A stretch of DNA of 64,000 bases from UBA2336 sp964419145 (GCA_964419145.1 CAYQOM010000002.1:434001-498000), one strand, 5' to 3'; numbered from the stretch's first letter, positions 1-8,406 are shown. The notes: a model not told the origin generated them from the sequence alone. Numbers and translations are program-made.

Positions 1-144
1 CAGGTCGTCCGCATCATCATGATCAATAACCATTTTGCGTACATGCCAATACACCCGTTGCTGATAGGTGCGTACCAGCATGTTAAAGCCGTAGTTCCGC
101 GTCTCGGGGTTTCGGATTTTCGACAAGAGCTCTTTGTCTTCCAA
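1..144 (-). CDS. ECF-type RNA polymerase sigma factor, N-terminal part (cut by window edge)
   Basis: The 48 visible codons encode the start of a sigma-70 family (ECF) factor. The segment NMLVRTYQQRVYWHVRK followed by an acidic DHDDADDL stretch is typical of sigma region 2 in Bacteroidota ECF factors, where it is normally followed by the -10 recognition helix. A TGA stop lies directly before the TTG at 144, and there is no ATG before region 2, so TTG is the likely start. The rest of the gene lies outside the window. The regulon cannot be told from this fragment. Confidence 0.72.
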   Translation of the reverse strand, partial: MEDKELLSKIRNPETRNYGFNMLVRTYQQRVYWHVRKMVIDHDDADDL

Positions 145-197
145 TCAGGTTATGGTTAATGTACGTTAGACAAAGGTAGCAGGTAAAGGTTTAAAAG

Positions 198-1274
198 TTA
201 GCCGGTATATTTCGCTAGTGTATCTACCAATAATTCAAATTGCTCTTTGGAATGAGCCGGAAAATTGGCAAACCTCAACTGACTGGCTTTGGCTTTTCCG
301 TAACCATCACCGGGTGAAAGCCCATGAGCTTCGAGAAAACTTTTAATTTTTTCGGTATGGCTTCCGGTATCAGCCACGATAACCGTTTTTGATTGGAATG
401 CTTTCTCTTGAACCAACGGCTTAATCAATTCGTGTTGCTGCAACGCATGATACAGTATTGCTGCCTTGTATTCGGTTTCTTTACGGATCATATCGATCCC
501 TCTCCGGAGCATATCTTCTATAACTTTACCTAACAAATAAATCCCCAGCACATTTGGTGTTTCAGGGGTTTGATTTTTTTTGGCGTGTGCAACCAGACTG
601 GGAATGCTGTGATAGGTGCCAATGGAAATTCCTTTTGCCTGTATGTGTTCGGCTTTTGTCACGCAGGCATCATTCAAGATCCAAACACCAAGTCCTGCAG
701 GTAAACCAAAGCCCTTTTGCACTGAAAAATACAGCGAATCAATTTTGGTAAAATCAAATAGGGGATAGGGGAGTGACGAAACAGCATCAACGGTAATCAA
801 CGCTTCCGGTTGAGATTCTCTGAACGAATGGATAAACTCTATTGGTAACATTACACCGGTGCTGGTTTCATTGTGCGTGAGGGCAATCAGTTCGGTATGT
901 TTATTTTCAATCGACTTAAATCCTTCACCTTCCGGCACTTCGGTTTTTGTTGGTCTCCGATTTAGTTGTAAGGCAATTTCATAGAAGCGTTGGGAAAAGG
1001 CGCCATTAACAAAGTGATGACTCTTTTCTTCAACCAGGTTTTGAACAATGCGCTCCCAGATTTCGGTGGCGGAGGAAGTGAAGACAATGTGAAAATGATC
1101 AGGTATCCCCAGGATTTGTCTGATGCCGCTAGTGGTATGTTGATAGATTCCTTCAAACGTTTTCGTGCGGTGTGAAAGTGAAGGAATCCCATCACGAAAA
1201 GCCTGACGCATGTGATCCTCAACTGTGAAATAGAGTTGGGATGGACCGGGTGTGAAATTAATTGAACCTTTCAT
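198..1274 (-). CDS. Class V aminotransferase, SerC-like
   Basis: This is a PLP-dependent fold-type I aminotransferase of 358 residues. It begins with NFTPGPSQLYF, the typical opening of the phosphoserine/alanine-glyoxylate aminotransferase group, and has the likely PLP lysine in SVQKGFGLPAGLG. HNETSTG and TPETPNVLGIYLLG match positions of the SerC-like substrate and cofactor loops. I chose the ATG at 1274 because the only upstream extension starts at TTG and adds nine residues the family lacks. On the same strand upstream, after a K+ channel gene, lies a fused phosphoserine phosphatase/phosphoglycerate dehydrogenase. The transamination step of serine synthesis is therefore the most likely role. 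Alanine-glyoxylate or another class V activity cannot be excluded. Confidence 0.8.
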   Translation of the reverse strand: MKGSINFTPGPSQLYFTVEDHMRQAFRDGIPSLSHRTKTFEGIYQHTTSGIRQILGIPDHFHIVFTSSATEIWERIVQNLVEEKSHHFVNGAFSQRFYEIALQLNRRPTKTEVPEGEGFKSIENKHTELIALTHNETSTGVMLPIEFIHSFRESQPEALITVDAVSSLPYPLFDFTKIDSLYFSVQKGFGLPAGLGVWILNDACVTKAEHIQAKGISIGTYHSIPSLVAHAKKNQTPETPNVLGIYLLGKVIEDMLRRGIDMIRKETEYKAAILYHALQQHELIKPLVQEKAFQSKTVIVADTGSHTEKIKSFLEAHGLSPGDGYGKAKASQLRFANFPAHSKEQFELLVDTLAKYTG

Positions 1275-1443
1275 GAGTATAACGCTGCTGCTGATTAGCA
1301 AAAAATAAGTTGTTTTTCAATATGGGGAAGCGTTAATCTTTTCCGTTTCTTTGAAGTGAAATCCACTCGGATTTGGGACACGTTTGCTGAACCTAACAAT
1401 ATTAACAATACCGAGTGAAGCTTTCAGCCAAAATCAGGCCTCA

Positions 1444-1459
1444 CCCCGAGTACTCGGGG
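1444..1459. repeat. Perfect 16-bp palindrome CCCCGAGTACTCGGGG
   Basis: The sequence ccccgagtactcgggg is its own reverse complement. It lies between the potassium channel and aminotransferase genes. It could be a short transcript hairpin or a dimeric protein site. No partner is evident. Confidence 0.7.
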
Positions 1460-1547
1460 CCTCGCCCAAAAAGCAGGATAACAGAAGAAGGTTGCGGTTG
1501 GAGGCAGCTCAAAACTTGTCTTTTATGGGGTTCAGAAACACCTCACC

Positions 1548-1570
1548 AAATCCGGTGGATTTTTTTTTTT
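1548..1570 (+). terminator. Hairpin with T-tract, terminator-like
   Basis: A 6-bp stem (aaatcc / ggattt) with a 3-nt loop runs into an unbroken T-tract ending at 1570. This is the form of an intrinsic terminator on the + strand, but no + strand gene precedes it, so its role is unclear. Confidence 0.4.
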
Positions 1571-1656
1571 AACCACAGAGCTCACAAATATTTTTACAGA
1601 GCGCACAGAGTGGCTTCAAAAAATTTCTTTGTGCCCAATCAACAAGGTTTTAAAAC

Positions 1657-2481
1657 TTAATTAATCTCCCCACCACAATATTTGCAGTAAACCGCATCAA
1701 TATCATGCCCTTCTTTCAGGCAATGGGGGCAAACCTGTGTAGTAATGCGTTCTCTTTTTTTCAAACTCATCATTTCAGATGAAACAATACCGGTAGGTAC
1801 GGCAATGATTCCGTAGCCCATAATCATGATGATGGAAGCCAGGGTTTGACCTAATGTGGTTTGCGGTGCAATGTCGCCATAGCCTACGGTGGTCATCGTT
1901 ACGATGGCCCAATAGATGCTGATCGGAATGCTGGTGAAACCGTTCTCGGGCCCTTCTATTAGATAAATCAATGTGCCGAAAATGATAACGGCAGTCACTA
2001 CTGTGGTGAGAAAAACGATAATCTTAAAGCGACTGGCTTTCAACGCCAGTGTCAGGTTTTGACTTTCCCCAATAAAACGCGCCAGTTTGAAAATTCTGAA
2101 AATGCGTAGCAACCGTAAACTTCGGATTACCAACAGGGATTGTGCGCCTGCAAAGAATATGGCTAGATAAGTGGGAATTACAGAGAGTAAATCAACAAGC
2201 CCAAAAAATGAGAAAATATATTTTCGTTTGTTGAGCACAACCCAAAGTCGCGCCAGGTATTCGATCGTGAAAATGATAGTAAAGAACCACTCAAGCCCAA
2301 CCAGCCAGTTACCCCAATTCAATTTTATATCCTGTACGCTTTCAAGCAGTACAATAACAACACTCAGAACAATACTGGAAAGAAGCAGGATATCGAAAAG
2401 CCTGCCTTCGCGTGTATCAGACTCGAAAATAATTTCGTAAATCTTCAGTTTTAATCCGGTGAGCCTGTATTTCTCTTCCAT
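1657..2481 (-). CDS. Voltage-gated-type potassium channel (6TM ion transporter family)
   Basis: This is an inner-membrane ion channel of 274 residues. Six transmembrane helices are visible, with a positively charged S4-like helix (SLRLLRIFRIFKLARF, about 121-136), a pore loop and the K+ selectivity filter TVGYG at 198-202. The C-terminus carries a small zinc-ribbon-like module, CPHC at 251-254 and CKYC at 266-269, probably cytoplasmic. The ATG at 2481 is used. The gene follows the serB-serA fusion by only 2 bases, so the two are probably co-transcribed, although no functional link is obvious. The family is clear. Gating and physiological role are not. Confidence 0.88.
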   Translation of the reverse strand: MEEKYRLTGLKLKIYEIIFESDTREGRLFDILLLSSIVLSVVIVLLESVQDIKLNWGNWLVGLEWFFTIIFTIEYLARLWVVLNKRKYIFSFFGLVDLLSVIPTYLAIFFAGAQSLLVIRSLRLLRIFRIFKLARFIGESQNLTLALKASRFKIIVFLTTVVTAVIIFGTLIYLIEGPENGFTSIPISIYWAIVTMTTVGYGDIAPQTTLGQTLASIIMIMGYGIIAVPTGIVSSEMMSLKKRERITTQVCPHCLKEGHDIDAVYCKYCGGEIN

Positions 2482-2483
2482 GT

Positions 2484-4373
2484 TTAGTAGAGTACCCTGA
2501 ATTTTATGGTGTTCTCAATTTGCCGAAGCTCTTTAATTACATCTTTGTTATACTCCTTATCAATATCGGTAATCACGTAACCGATCAATTCGTTTGTCTT
2601 TAAATACTGGCCGACAATATTAATGTTGTGATCGGCCAACACCTTATTAATCTTAGCCAGAATACCCGGCACGTTTTCGTGTATGTGTATTAGCCGGTGT
2701 GCATTCTCCAAGGTGGGCAACACCAGGTTTGGAAAGTTAACACTATTTGATGTGCTTCCGGTGTTGATGTAGTCCATAAATTTGCCGGGCACGAAGTTAC
2801 CAATGTTTTCCTGAGCCTCTACGGTGCTTCCGCCAATGTGGGGTGTGAGTAAGGTGTTGGGCAGCCCGCGTAACTCAGAGATAAATTCTTCCTGGTTGTT
2901 GGGTTCTTCCGGGAACACGTCAATCGCGCAACCGGCAACTTTTCCATTTATAATATTGACTTTCAACGCTGTAATATCCACTACATGACCGCGACTAAGA
3001 TTAATGAATATCACACCTTTTTTCATCCACCCAAATTCACGATCACCAATAAGATTTTTGTTGGCACTGCGACCATCAATGTGTAATGACACCACATCGG
3101 CCTGTTCCAATACTTCTTTCAAGGTTTTACATCGTGTGGCATTTCCAAGCGAAAGTTTTTCTTCAATATCATAGTAGAGTACTTTCATGCCCATTGATTC
3201 AGCCAATACAGAAAGCTGCGCGCCAATGTTTCCGTACCCAATTAGGCCGAGTTTCTTTCCGCGTATTTCATAACTCCCGGCTGCGGATTTATCCCAAACG
3301 CCCTGGTGCATTTTGTTCGACTTCTCTACGATTTTTCGCATCAGGATGATCATTTCAGCAACCACCAGTTCAACCACAGAACGTGTATTACTGAAAGGCG
3401 CATTAAATACCGCAACACCTTTTTTGGTTGCTGCCTGTAAGTCAATTTGATTGGTACCGATGCAAAAGGCACCAACGGCCATCAGTTTATTGGCATGCTC
3501 CAGCACCTTTGCGGTAACTTGTGTTTTCGATCGAATACCTAGCACCGAAACATTTTTGATTTTTTCAATAAGTTCTTTCTCAGATAGTGCAGCCGGATGA
3601 GTTTCTACCGTAAAACCTTCTGCGCGCATTAATTCAACGGCAACCGGGTGAACATTTTCTAACAGTAAAACATGAATTCGGTTTTTAGGGTATGAGATAG
3701 CTGTGTTTAATTTATTGAGATAAAGAAATTCATCCAGACTGGGCGTGATATGGTCGGCTTTTTCCATGATGTTTTCACGTTCTACATTTTCAGTAAACGC
3801 AAAAAACTTGTTTGCCAGTCCGGCATGCTTGATTTCGTAATCCGTATAGCCATCGCCAATTACATATACATCGCCTGGAAGATTTAAGCGTTTCAATTGT
3901 TCAACCTTTCCGTTGTTGGCCGATAATGGATTATCTTTATCAAACCCAATCACCTTACCTTGCTCATCGAAGTGAAAGCGGTTGGCTAAAATGTTTTCGG
4001 GCTTGATGCCGAATTCGGTTACTACCGGATCAATAAACATGTGAAAGCCGTTGCTGATCACATAGATGTTATCGGCATATTTTTTAAAGAAATCACGGTT
4101 GCGTTTAAACGACTCAGAAACCTGTGATTTAAGTTTTTCGGCCAGTTGAAGTAAATGCGATTTGTTTGGGGCCAAGAGTTCAACCCGTTGTTCCAGTGAT
4201 TCGCGGAACGAGAGTTCACCGTTCATGCCCAGGTTGGTGATGTCGCGAATCTTTTTTTTGCGTTCTTCGGCTTCGGGGTGGCCATTCAGACTGATCTCGG
4301 CCAGCAGGTCGAATGCCTCAACCTTGGTAAAGGTGCTATCGAAATCGATTACGATGTACTTATTCAGCTTCAT
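2484..4373 (-). CDS. serA: Fused phosphoserine phosphatase-like HAD domain and D-3-phosphoglycerate dehydrogenase with ACT domain
   Basis: The 629-residue protein joins two serine pathway activities. Residues 1 to about 215 are a SerB-type HAD phosphatase: nucleophile motif DFDST (D10, D12), ISNG at 106-109 and GDGYTD at 173-178. Residues about 232-545 are phosphoglycerate dehydrogenase: NAD motif GLIGYGNIG (376-384), R461 in LSRG, E490 and H512 in TPHIGGST. A C-terminal ACT domain (about 560-629) probably senses serine or another amino acid. I chose the ATG at 4373 because the DFDST motif then starts at residue 10 and because the upstream acr3 gene ends at 4424. The fusion would catalyse steps 1 and 3 of serine synthesis. 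The SerC-like aminotransferase nearby could supply step 2. Confidence 0.9.
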   Translation of the reverse strand: MKLNKYIVIDFDSTFTKVEAFDLLAEISLNGHPEAEERKKKIRDITNLGMNGELSFRESLEQRVELLAPNKSHLLQLAEKLKSQVSESFKRNRDFFKKYADNIYVISNGFHMFIDPVVTEFGIKPENILANRFHFDEQGKVIGFDKDNPLSANNGKVEQLKRLNLPGDVYVIGDGYTDYEIKHAGLANKFFAFTENVERENIMEKADHITPSLDEFLYLNKLNTAISYPKNRIHVLLLENVHPVAVELMRAEGFTVETHPAALSEKELIEKIKNVSVLGIRSKTQVTAKVLEHANKLMAVGAFCIGTNQIDLQAATKKGVAVFNAPFSNTRSVVELVVAEMIILMRKIVEKSNKMHQGVWDKSAAGSYEIRGKKLGLIGYGNIGAQLSVLAESMGMKVLYYDIEEKLSLGNATRCKTLKEVLEQADVVSLHIDGRSANKNLIGDREFGWMKKGVIFINLSRGHVVDITALKVNIINGKVAGCAIDVFPEEPNNQEEFISELRGLPNTLLTPHIGGSTVEAQENIGNFVPGKFMDYINTGSTSNSVNFPNLVLPTLENAHRLIHIHENVPGILAKINKVLADHNINIVGQYLKTNELIGYVITDIDKEYNKDVIKELRQIENTIKFRVLY

Positions 4374-4423
4374 TTGAGACAAAACAATCCCAAATGTAAT
4401 TGATTTGATGGTTTGAATGCAGT

Positions 4424-5506
4424 TTAGACCGAATTTGCCACATCTTGTTTTGCATACAGTTTCCGTTGCAACCAAAAGGCAACATTAACCAATGCAATCA
4501 GGGCCGGTACTTCTACCAGCGGACCAATCACCCCGGCAAATGCCTGCCCGCTGTTTATGCCAAATACACCAATGGCTACCGCGATAGCCAGTTCAAAATT
4601 ATTGCCCGCTGCCGTAAACGATAGCGCAGCATTTTGGGAGTAGTCAGCGCCCAATGATTTACCCATAAGGAACGTGACCAGAAACATTATGGCGAAATAA
4701 ATGAGCAACGGAATTGCGATGCGTACCACATCCATGGGGATGGCTATAATCCACTCGCCTTTCAGGCTAAACATAGCCAGAATGGTGAAGAGCAAGGCAA
4801 CTAAGGTAACGGGGCTTATAAATGGAATAAACTTTTTTGTATACCATTCGTCACCCTTTAGCTTTCGCAAAAAGTATCGGGTTAAAAATCCGGCAAGAAA
4901 TGGAATACCCAGGTAGATAAATACACTTTCAGCAATTTGTGCCATGCTGATGTTTACTTCATATCCGGTTATACCGATTTGTGGTGGTAACCAGGCAATG
5001 AAAAACCAGGCAAACACACTGTAGAAGAGAACCTGGAAGATGCTGTTAAAGGCAACGAGCCCGGCAGCATATTCACGACTGCCGTTGGCCAACTCGTTCC
5101 ATACAATAACCATGGCAATGCATCGCGCCAATCCAATCATGATCAACCCGACCATGTATTCCGGATAGTCGTGAAAAAAAACAACGGCTAAAATGAACAT
5201 GAGCACAGGGCCTATGAGCCAGTTCATGATCAGCGAAAGCGAGAGTATTTTGATGTTCTTAAAAACGCTACTCAGTTCTTCGTAGCGAACTTTTGCCAAT
5301 GGGGGGTACATCATTAAAATCAATCCGATGGCTATCGGAATGTTGGTCGTTCCACTTTGCATGGAATTAATGAAAACAGCCGACTCAGGTACGAAATAGC
5401 CAAGCGATACTCCTGTTGCCATAGCCAGAAATATCCACAGCGTTAAGTAACGATCAAGGAAGCTTAATTTTTTTCTTTCGGCAGGGGCGCACTGCATGGA
5501 ACTCAT
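4424..5506 (-). CDS. acr3: ACR3-family arsenite efflux transporter
   Basis: This is an integral inner-membrane As(III)/H+ antiporter of 360 residues with about ten hydrophobic helices. The helix containing LARCIAMVIVWNELANG carries the conserved Cys of Acr3 proteins, and the NNFELAIAVAIGVFG segment near the C-terminus is also typical. The ATG at 5506 overlaps the arsC stop by 4 bases (ATGA), indicating translational coupling. It exports the arsenite produced by the arsenate reductase. It is the last gene of the arsR-arsM-arsC-acr3 set. The serA fusion begins 50 bases further on, and I cannot tell whether transcription continues into it. Confidence 0.93.
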   Translation of the reverse strand: MSSMQCAPAERKKLSFLDRYLTLWIFLAMATGVSLGYFVPESAVFINSMQSGTTNIPIAIGLILMMYPPLAKVRYEELSSVFKNIKILSLSLIMNWLIGPVLMFILAVVFFHDYPEYMVGLIMIGLARCIAMVIVWNELANGSREYAAGLVAFNSIFQVLFYSVFAWFFIAWLPPQIGITGYEVNISMAQIAESVFIYLGIPFLAGFLTRYFLRKLKGDEWYTKKFIPFISPVTLVALLFTILAMFSLKGEWIIAIPMDVVRIAIPLLIYFAIMFLVTFLMGKSLGADYSQNAALSFTAAGNNFELAIAVAIGVFGINSGQAFAGVIGPLVEVPALIALVNVAFWLQRKLYAKQDVANSV

Positions 5507-5922
5507 GCGAAGTATTGGTTTGCAAATTCCTGAGCATATTTTTTTATCATCTCGCGTACATGGCGAAATGCTTGCCTGATTTCTTCTTCTGTTCCAGTTG
5601 CTTTTGCCGGATCAGGAAAGTTATGATGAAGCACCTTCACTTTAGCCGGAAAATATGGACAATTTTCTTTCGCATTGTCGCATACCGTAATCACGTAATC
5701 AAATTCCATGTTGGTGTATTCATTTACATTATTGGAAGTATGATTTGAAATATCAATCCCATCTTCCTTCATGGTGGCGATGGCTCGTGGATTGACACCA
5801 TGCGTTTCGATACCGGCACTGTATACATCAGCTTTTCCGTTTACAAAATGTCGCAGGTATCCTTCCGCAAGCTGACTCCGGCATGAATTACCCGTACACA
5901 ACACAAGAATTTTAGGTTTCAT
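5503..5922 (-). CDS. arsC: Thioredoxin-coupled arsenate reductase ArsC (LMW-phosphatase type)
   Basis: This cytoplasmic enzyme reduces arsenate to arsenite. The 139-residue protein has the P-loop C9-TGNSC-R15 (CX5R) of low-molecular-weight tyrosine phosphatases. The redox cysteines C81 and C88 (CX6C) mark the thioredoxin-dependent ArsC group rather than the glutaredoxin-dependent one. The acid-loop aspartate is in NFPDP. It starts at ATG 5922 and overlaps acr3. The 70-base spacer to arsM is AT-rich and carries a 9-bp inverted repeat (5947-5955 / 5974-5982). Confidence 0.94.
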   Translation of the reverse strand: MKPKILVLCTGNSCRSQLAEGYLRHFVNGKADVYSAGIETHGVNPRAIATMKEDGIDISNHTSNNVNEYTNMEFDYVITVCDNAKENCPYFPAKVKVLHHNFPDPAKATGTEEEIRQAFRHVREMIKKYAQEFANQYFA

Positions 5923-5993
5923 ATAGGGATTTAAGGTTTAAGATTTAATATTCAAGATTGAGAGTGCTGAATGTTGAATATTGAAGGTTATGC

Positions 5994-6881
5994 TTAACAG
6001 CAAGTTGAATCCGGTCCACAGCAAGCAGCCTTTTTCTCTTCGGCTAACTGTTTAGTGCGTTCGGCACCTGGCTTTTCTCCGTATACGGTAATGCTGTAAA
6101 TACCAAGGGCACCGTTTTTATATTTTTCCATTTCTGTATCGGTCAGGTATACTGAAAGAATATCTTCCGGAATGGTAATCTTTCTTTCCTTTTGCACCGT
6201 TACGTTTTCAAATCCTGCCTCCTTAATCAATTGAATGTACTCCTCCTGTTGAATGGCTCCGGCCACACAGCCGGCATACATCTCCGCGCTTTTCTGTAAG
6301 CCTGCAGGTAAGGCACCTTGTAATACAATATCCGAAACACTGAAGTGACCACCGGGTTTAATTACCCGAAACATTTCGGCAAAAGCTTGTTTTTTGTTGG
6401 GCACAAGGTTCAACACGCAATTGCTCACCACTACATCGGCAACATTAGCAGTAACTGGCATTTTTTCTATGTCGCCAAATCGAAACTCAACATTGTTAAA
6501 GCCAAGTTTCTCTGCATTGGTGCGCGCCTTCTCAATCATTTTTTCGGTAAAATCGATACCGATCACTTTTCCTTTTTCGCCTGCAATGCTTCGTGCAACA
6601 AAGGCATCGTTGCCAGCACCGGAACCTAAGTCGATAACGGTATCGCCTTCTTTAATCAAGGCAAATTCGGTTGGCAATCCACAGCCCAATCCCAGATCCG
6701 CATCGGCTACATAGCCTTTCAATTTAGTGTAGTCTTCAGCCATAATGGTGTAATCCACTGTAGTACACCCACCGACACCACAACAGCTTGTTGCATTTTC
6801 TGTGTAGCTCTGATCAGCAATCTGACCATATTTTTCTTTCACCAGTTCTTTTAGCGATTCAGAAGTTTCTTGAGTTTTCAT
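5994..6881 (-). CDS. arsM: Arsenite S-adenosylmethionine methyltransferase ArsM
   Basis: The enzyme methylates As(III) using SAM. The 295-residue protein has SAM motif I (VIDLGSGAGNDAF), an N-terminal CCGVGGC cluster, the conserved Cys in YAGCVAGAI and a C-terminal tail with two CC pairs, fitting As(III) coordination. I chose the ATG at 6881. A longer frame starting at TTG 6941 would overlap arsR and the operator-like palindrome at 6901-6916. That palindrome lies 20 bases upstream of the ATG, so arsM may have its own ArsR control in addition to read-through from arsR. Confidence 0.92.
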   Translation of the reverse strand: MKTQETSESLKELVKEKYGQIADQSYTENATSCCGVGGCTTVDYTIMAEDYTKLKGYVADADLGLGCGLPTEFALIKEGDTVIDLGSGAGNDAFVARSIAGEKGKVIGIDFTEKMIEKARTNAEKLGFNNVEFRFGDIEKMPVTANVADVVVSNCVLNLVPNKKQAFAEMFRVIKPGGHFSVSDIVLQGALPAGLQKSAEMYAGCVAGAIQQEEYIQLIKEAGFENVTVQKERKITIPEDILSVYLTDTEMEKYKNGALGIYSITVYGEKPGAERTKQLAEEKKAACCGPDSTCC

Positions 6882-6900
6882 ATTGGTTGGAATTTTGTAT

Positions 6901-6916
6901 ATCGTAATATTGCGAT
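6901..6916. promoter_or_regulatory. Second ArsR operator candidate (near-palindrome upstream of arsM)
   Basis: The 16 bases atcgtaatattgcgat form an inverted repeat with one mismatched pair (t/g). The half-site ATCGTAA is the same as in the perfect operator upstream of arsR (7275-7296). It lies in the arsR-arsM junction, 20 bases before the arsM start. Binding by ArsR is inferred from the shared half-site. Confidence 0.6.
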
Positions 6917-6934
6917 GGTTTTGGGTAAAAAATT

Positions 6935-7264
6935 TTAGCAACAGGTATTCGACTGATCAAAGCTTTCAAATAGGGTGTTCAGCATTTTTTCTGCTTTCTT
7001 CCAGACTTTTTCATCAATGCAATAGCAAACGCTGTTGCCGGAAATATTTCCTTTAATAATGCCAGCCTCCTTTAATTCTTTCAGGTGTTGCGATACGGTT
7101 GATTGGGATAGTGGGAGTTCATCTACGATATCGCCACAGATGCAGCTTTTGGCGTTGATGAGGTGTTTGATGATCGCGATGCGCGCAGGATGCGCGAGTG
7201 CCTTGGCCAGTTCGGCCAATTCGATTTCGGTTTTGCTAAAGCCCGCTGTTTTGGTTAGTCCCAT
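6935..7264 (-). CDS. arsR: ArsR-family metalloregulatory repressor
   Basis: This is a 109-residue winged-helix repressor of the ArsR/SmtB family. The helix-turn-helix is in LPLSQSTVSQHLKELKEAGI. A CIC motif (SCICGDIV) sits at the start of the alpha-3/DNA-recognition region where As(III)-sensing ArsR proteins bind metal, and the C-terminus ends in CC. I take ATG 7264 as the start. A TTG two codons upstream is possible. A perfect 10-bp inverted repeat sits just upstream, indicating autorepression. It is the first gene of the ars operon and is expected to derepress it on arsenite binding. Confidence 0.93.
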   Translation of the reverse strand: MGLTKTAGFSKTEIELAELAKALAHPARIAIIKHLINAKSCICGDIVDELPLSQSTVSQHLKELKEAGIIKGNISGNSVCYCIDEKVWKKAEKMLNTLFESFDQSNTCC

Positions 7265-7274
7265 ACCCAACTTG

Positions 7275-7296
7275 TTAATCGTAAAATTACGATTAA
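7275..7296. promoter_or_regulatory. ArsR operator: perfect 10-bp inverted repeat
   Basis: Arms ttaatcgtaa and ttacgattaa are separated by 2 bases, 11 bases upstream of the arsR ATG. On the minus strand the centre reads TAATTTTA, one base from the Bacteroidota -7 consensus TAnnTTTG, so bound repressor would cover the promoter. A related palindrome precedes arsM. Confidence 0.75.
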
Positions 7297-7322
7297 GGTT
7301 TCAGGCTGCAGCGTTTTTTACA

Positions 7323-8279
7323 TTATTTTTTTCGCGCCAGTACTTTCTGAACAGCATCCACGATGTTTTCAGGCGCCAATCCATATTTCTTTAATAATTG
7401 AGTAGGCGTACCACTTTCACCAAATGAATCCTTTACGGCCACCATTTCAATAGGGGCGGGGTAGTGGCGACCTAATACCTGCGCGATGCTGTCGCCCAGA
7501 CCTCCGTTTATTTGGTGCTCTTCGCACGTAACGGCACAGCCTGTTTTTTGAACAGATTCCAAAACAGCTTGTACATCCAATGGCTTGATGGTGTGTATGT
7601 TTATTACTTCTGCACTAATTCCTTTTTCTGCCAGGGCTGCTTCAGCTTCTACAGCTTGCCAAACCATATGGCCGCAGGCAAAAATGCTAACATCTTTGCC
7701 ATCAACAAGTTTGTCGGCTTTTCCAATTATAAATGGCCTGTCAGGACCCATAAAAATTGGCCATGATGGTCGGCCAAAGCGGAGGTAAGCCGGACCATGA
7801 TGATCGCCTAAGGCCAGGGTTGCCGCTTTGGTTTGATTGTAATCGCAGGGCACGATCACCGTCATGCCCGGCAACATTTTCATCATTCCAATGTCTTCCA
7901 ATATCTGGTGGGTGGCGCCATCTTCACCCAGGGTTACCCCGGCATGTGAGGCGCAGATTTTTACGTTTTTATGAGAATATGCTATCGATTGACGGATCTG
8001 ATCGTAAACGCGACCTGTTGAGAAGTTGGCAAAGGTTCCGGTAAACGGAATTTTACCCCCGATGGTCATGCCTGCAGCAAGGCCCATCATGTTGGCTTCT
8101 GCAATACCCACCTGAAAAAACCGATCTGGAAACTCCTTTTTAAAGGCGTCCATTTTTAGCGATCCGGTAAGATCGGCACAAAGGCCTACCACATTTGGGT
8201 TTTTTCTGCCTAGTTCCAATAAGCCAACGCCAAAGCCTGAGCGGGTGTCTTTCTTTTCGGTAAAGGTAAACTTGGTCAT
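7323..8279 (-). CDS. Transketolase, C-terminal subunit
   Basis: This is the C-terminal half of a split transketolase, 318 residues. It contains the pyrimidine-binding part (VGIAEANMMGLAAGM, with the TPP-activating Glu in the GIAE motif) and the C-terminal transketolase domain (GHMVWQAVEAEAAL, CEEHQINGGLGD). It must pair with an N-terminal TPP-binding subunit, which lies at 26909-27757 on the same strand, 18.6 kb away. I chose ATG 8279 over a longer frame beginning at TTG 8321. The neighbouring genes (ars operon and a small membrane peptide) are unrelated. Confidence 0.92.
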   Translation of the reverse strand: MTKFTFTEKKDTRSGFGVGLLELGRKNPNVVGLCADLTGSLKMDAFKKEFPDRFFQVGIAEANMMGLAAGMTIGGKIPFTGTFANFSTGRVYDQIRQSIAYSHKNVKICASHAGVTLGEDGATHQILEDIGMMKMLPGMTVIVPCDYNQTKAATLALGDHHGPAYLRFGRPSWPIFMGPDRPFIIGKADKLVDGKDVSIFACGHMVWQAVEAEAALAEKGISAEVINIHTIKPLDVQAVLESVQKTGCAVTCEEHQINGGLGDSIAQVLGRHYPAPIEMVAVKDSFGESGTPTQLLKKYGLAPENIVDAVQKVLARKK

Positions 8280-8406
8280 GTTGAGGTATAGTGGTTGAAT
8301 AATCAAAGCACAAGTATACAATTCCTTTTGAAAAGCTGAAATGTTAATGGCTTGTTAAAGTGGGGCCGCTCATCCGCTTTTGAAAACTTTTGCGTTTGGC
8401 TTTCGT

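Larger units (their letters stand above)
1302..1656. other. Non-coding stretch with hairpins and CACAGAG repeats
   Basis: There is no convincing gene in these 355 bases. They hold a small hairpin at 1359-1374 (aaatcc/ggattt), a perfect 16-bp palindrome at 1444-1459, and a hairpin with a long T-tract at 1548-1570. CACAGAG-like words recur at 1574-1580, 1595-1601 and 1604-1610. The short open frames here have no recognisable protein features. Confidence 0.5.

Noticed and set aside
1384..1660. Two short + strand frames in the spacer before the K+ channel
   Set aside because: Their translations are low-complexity, cross hairpins and a T-tract, and match nothing recognisable.
4374..4475. N-terminal extension of the SerB-SerA fusion
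   Set aside because: It overlaps the end of acr3 and has no homology to the phosphatase domain, which begins right after ATG 4373.
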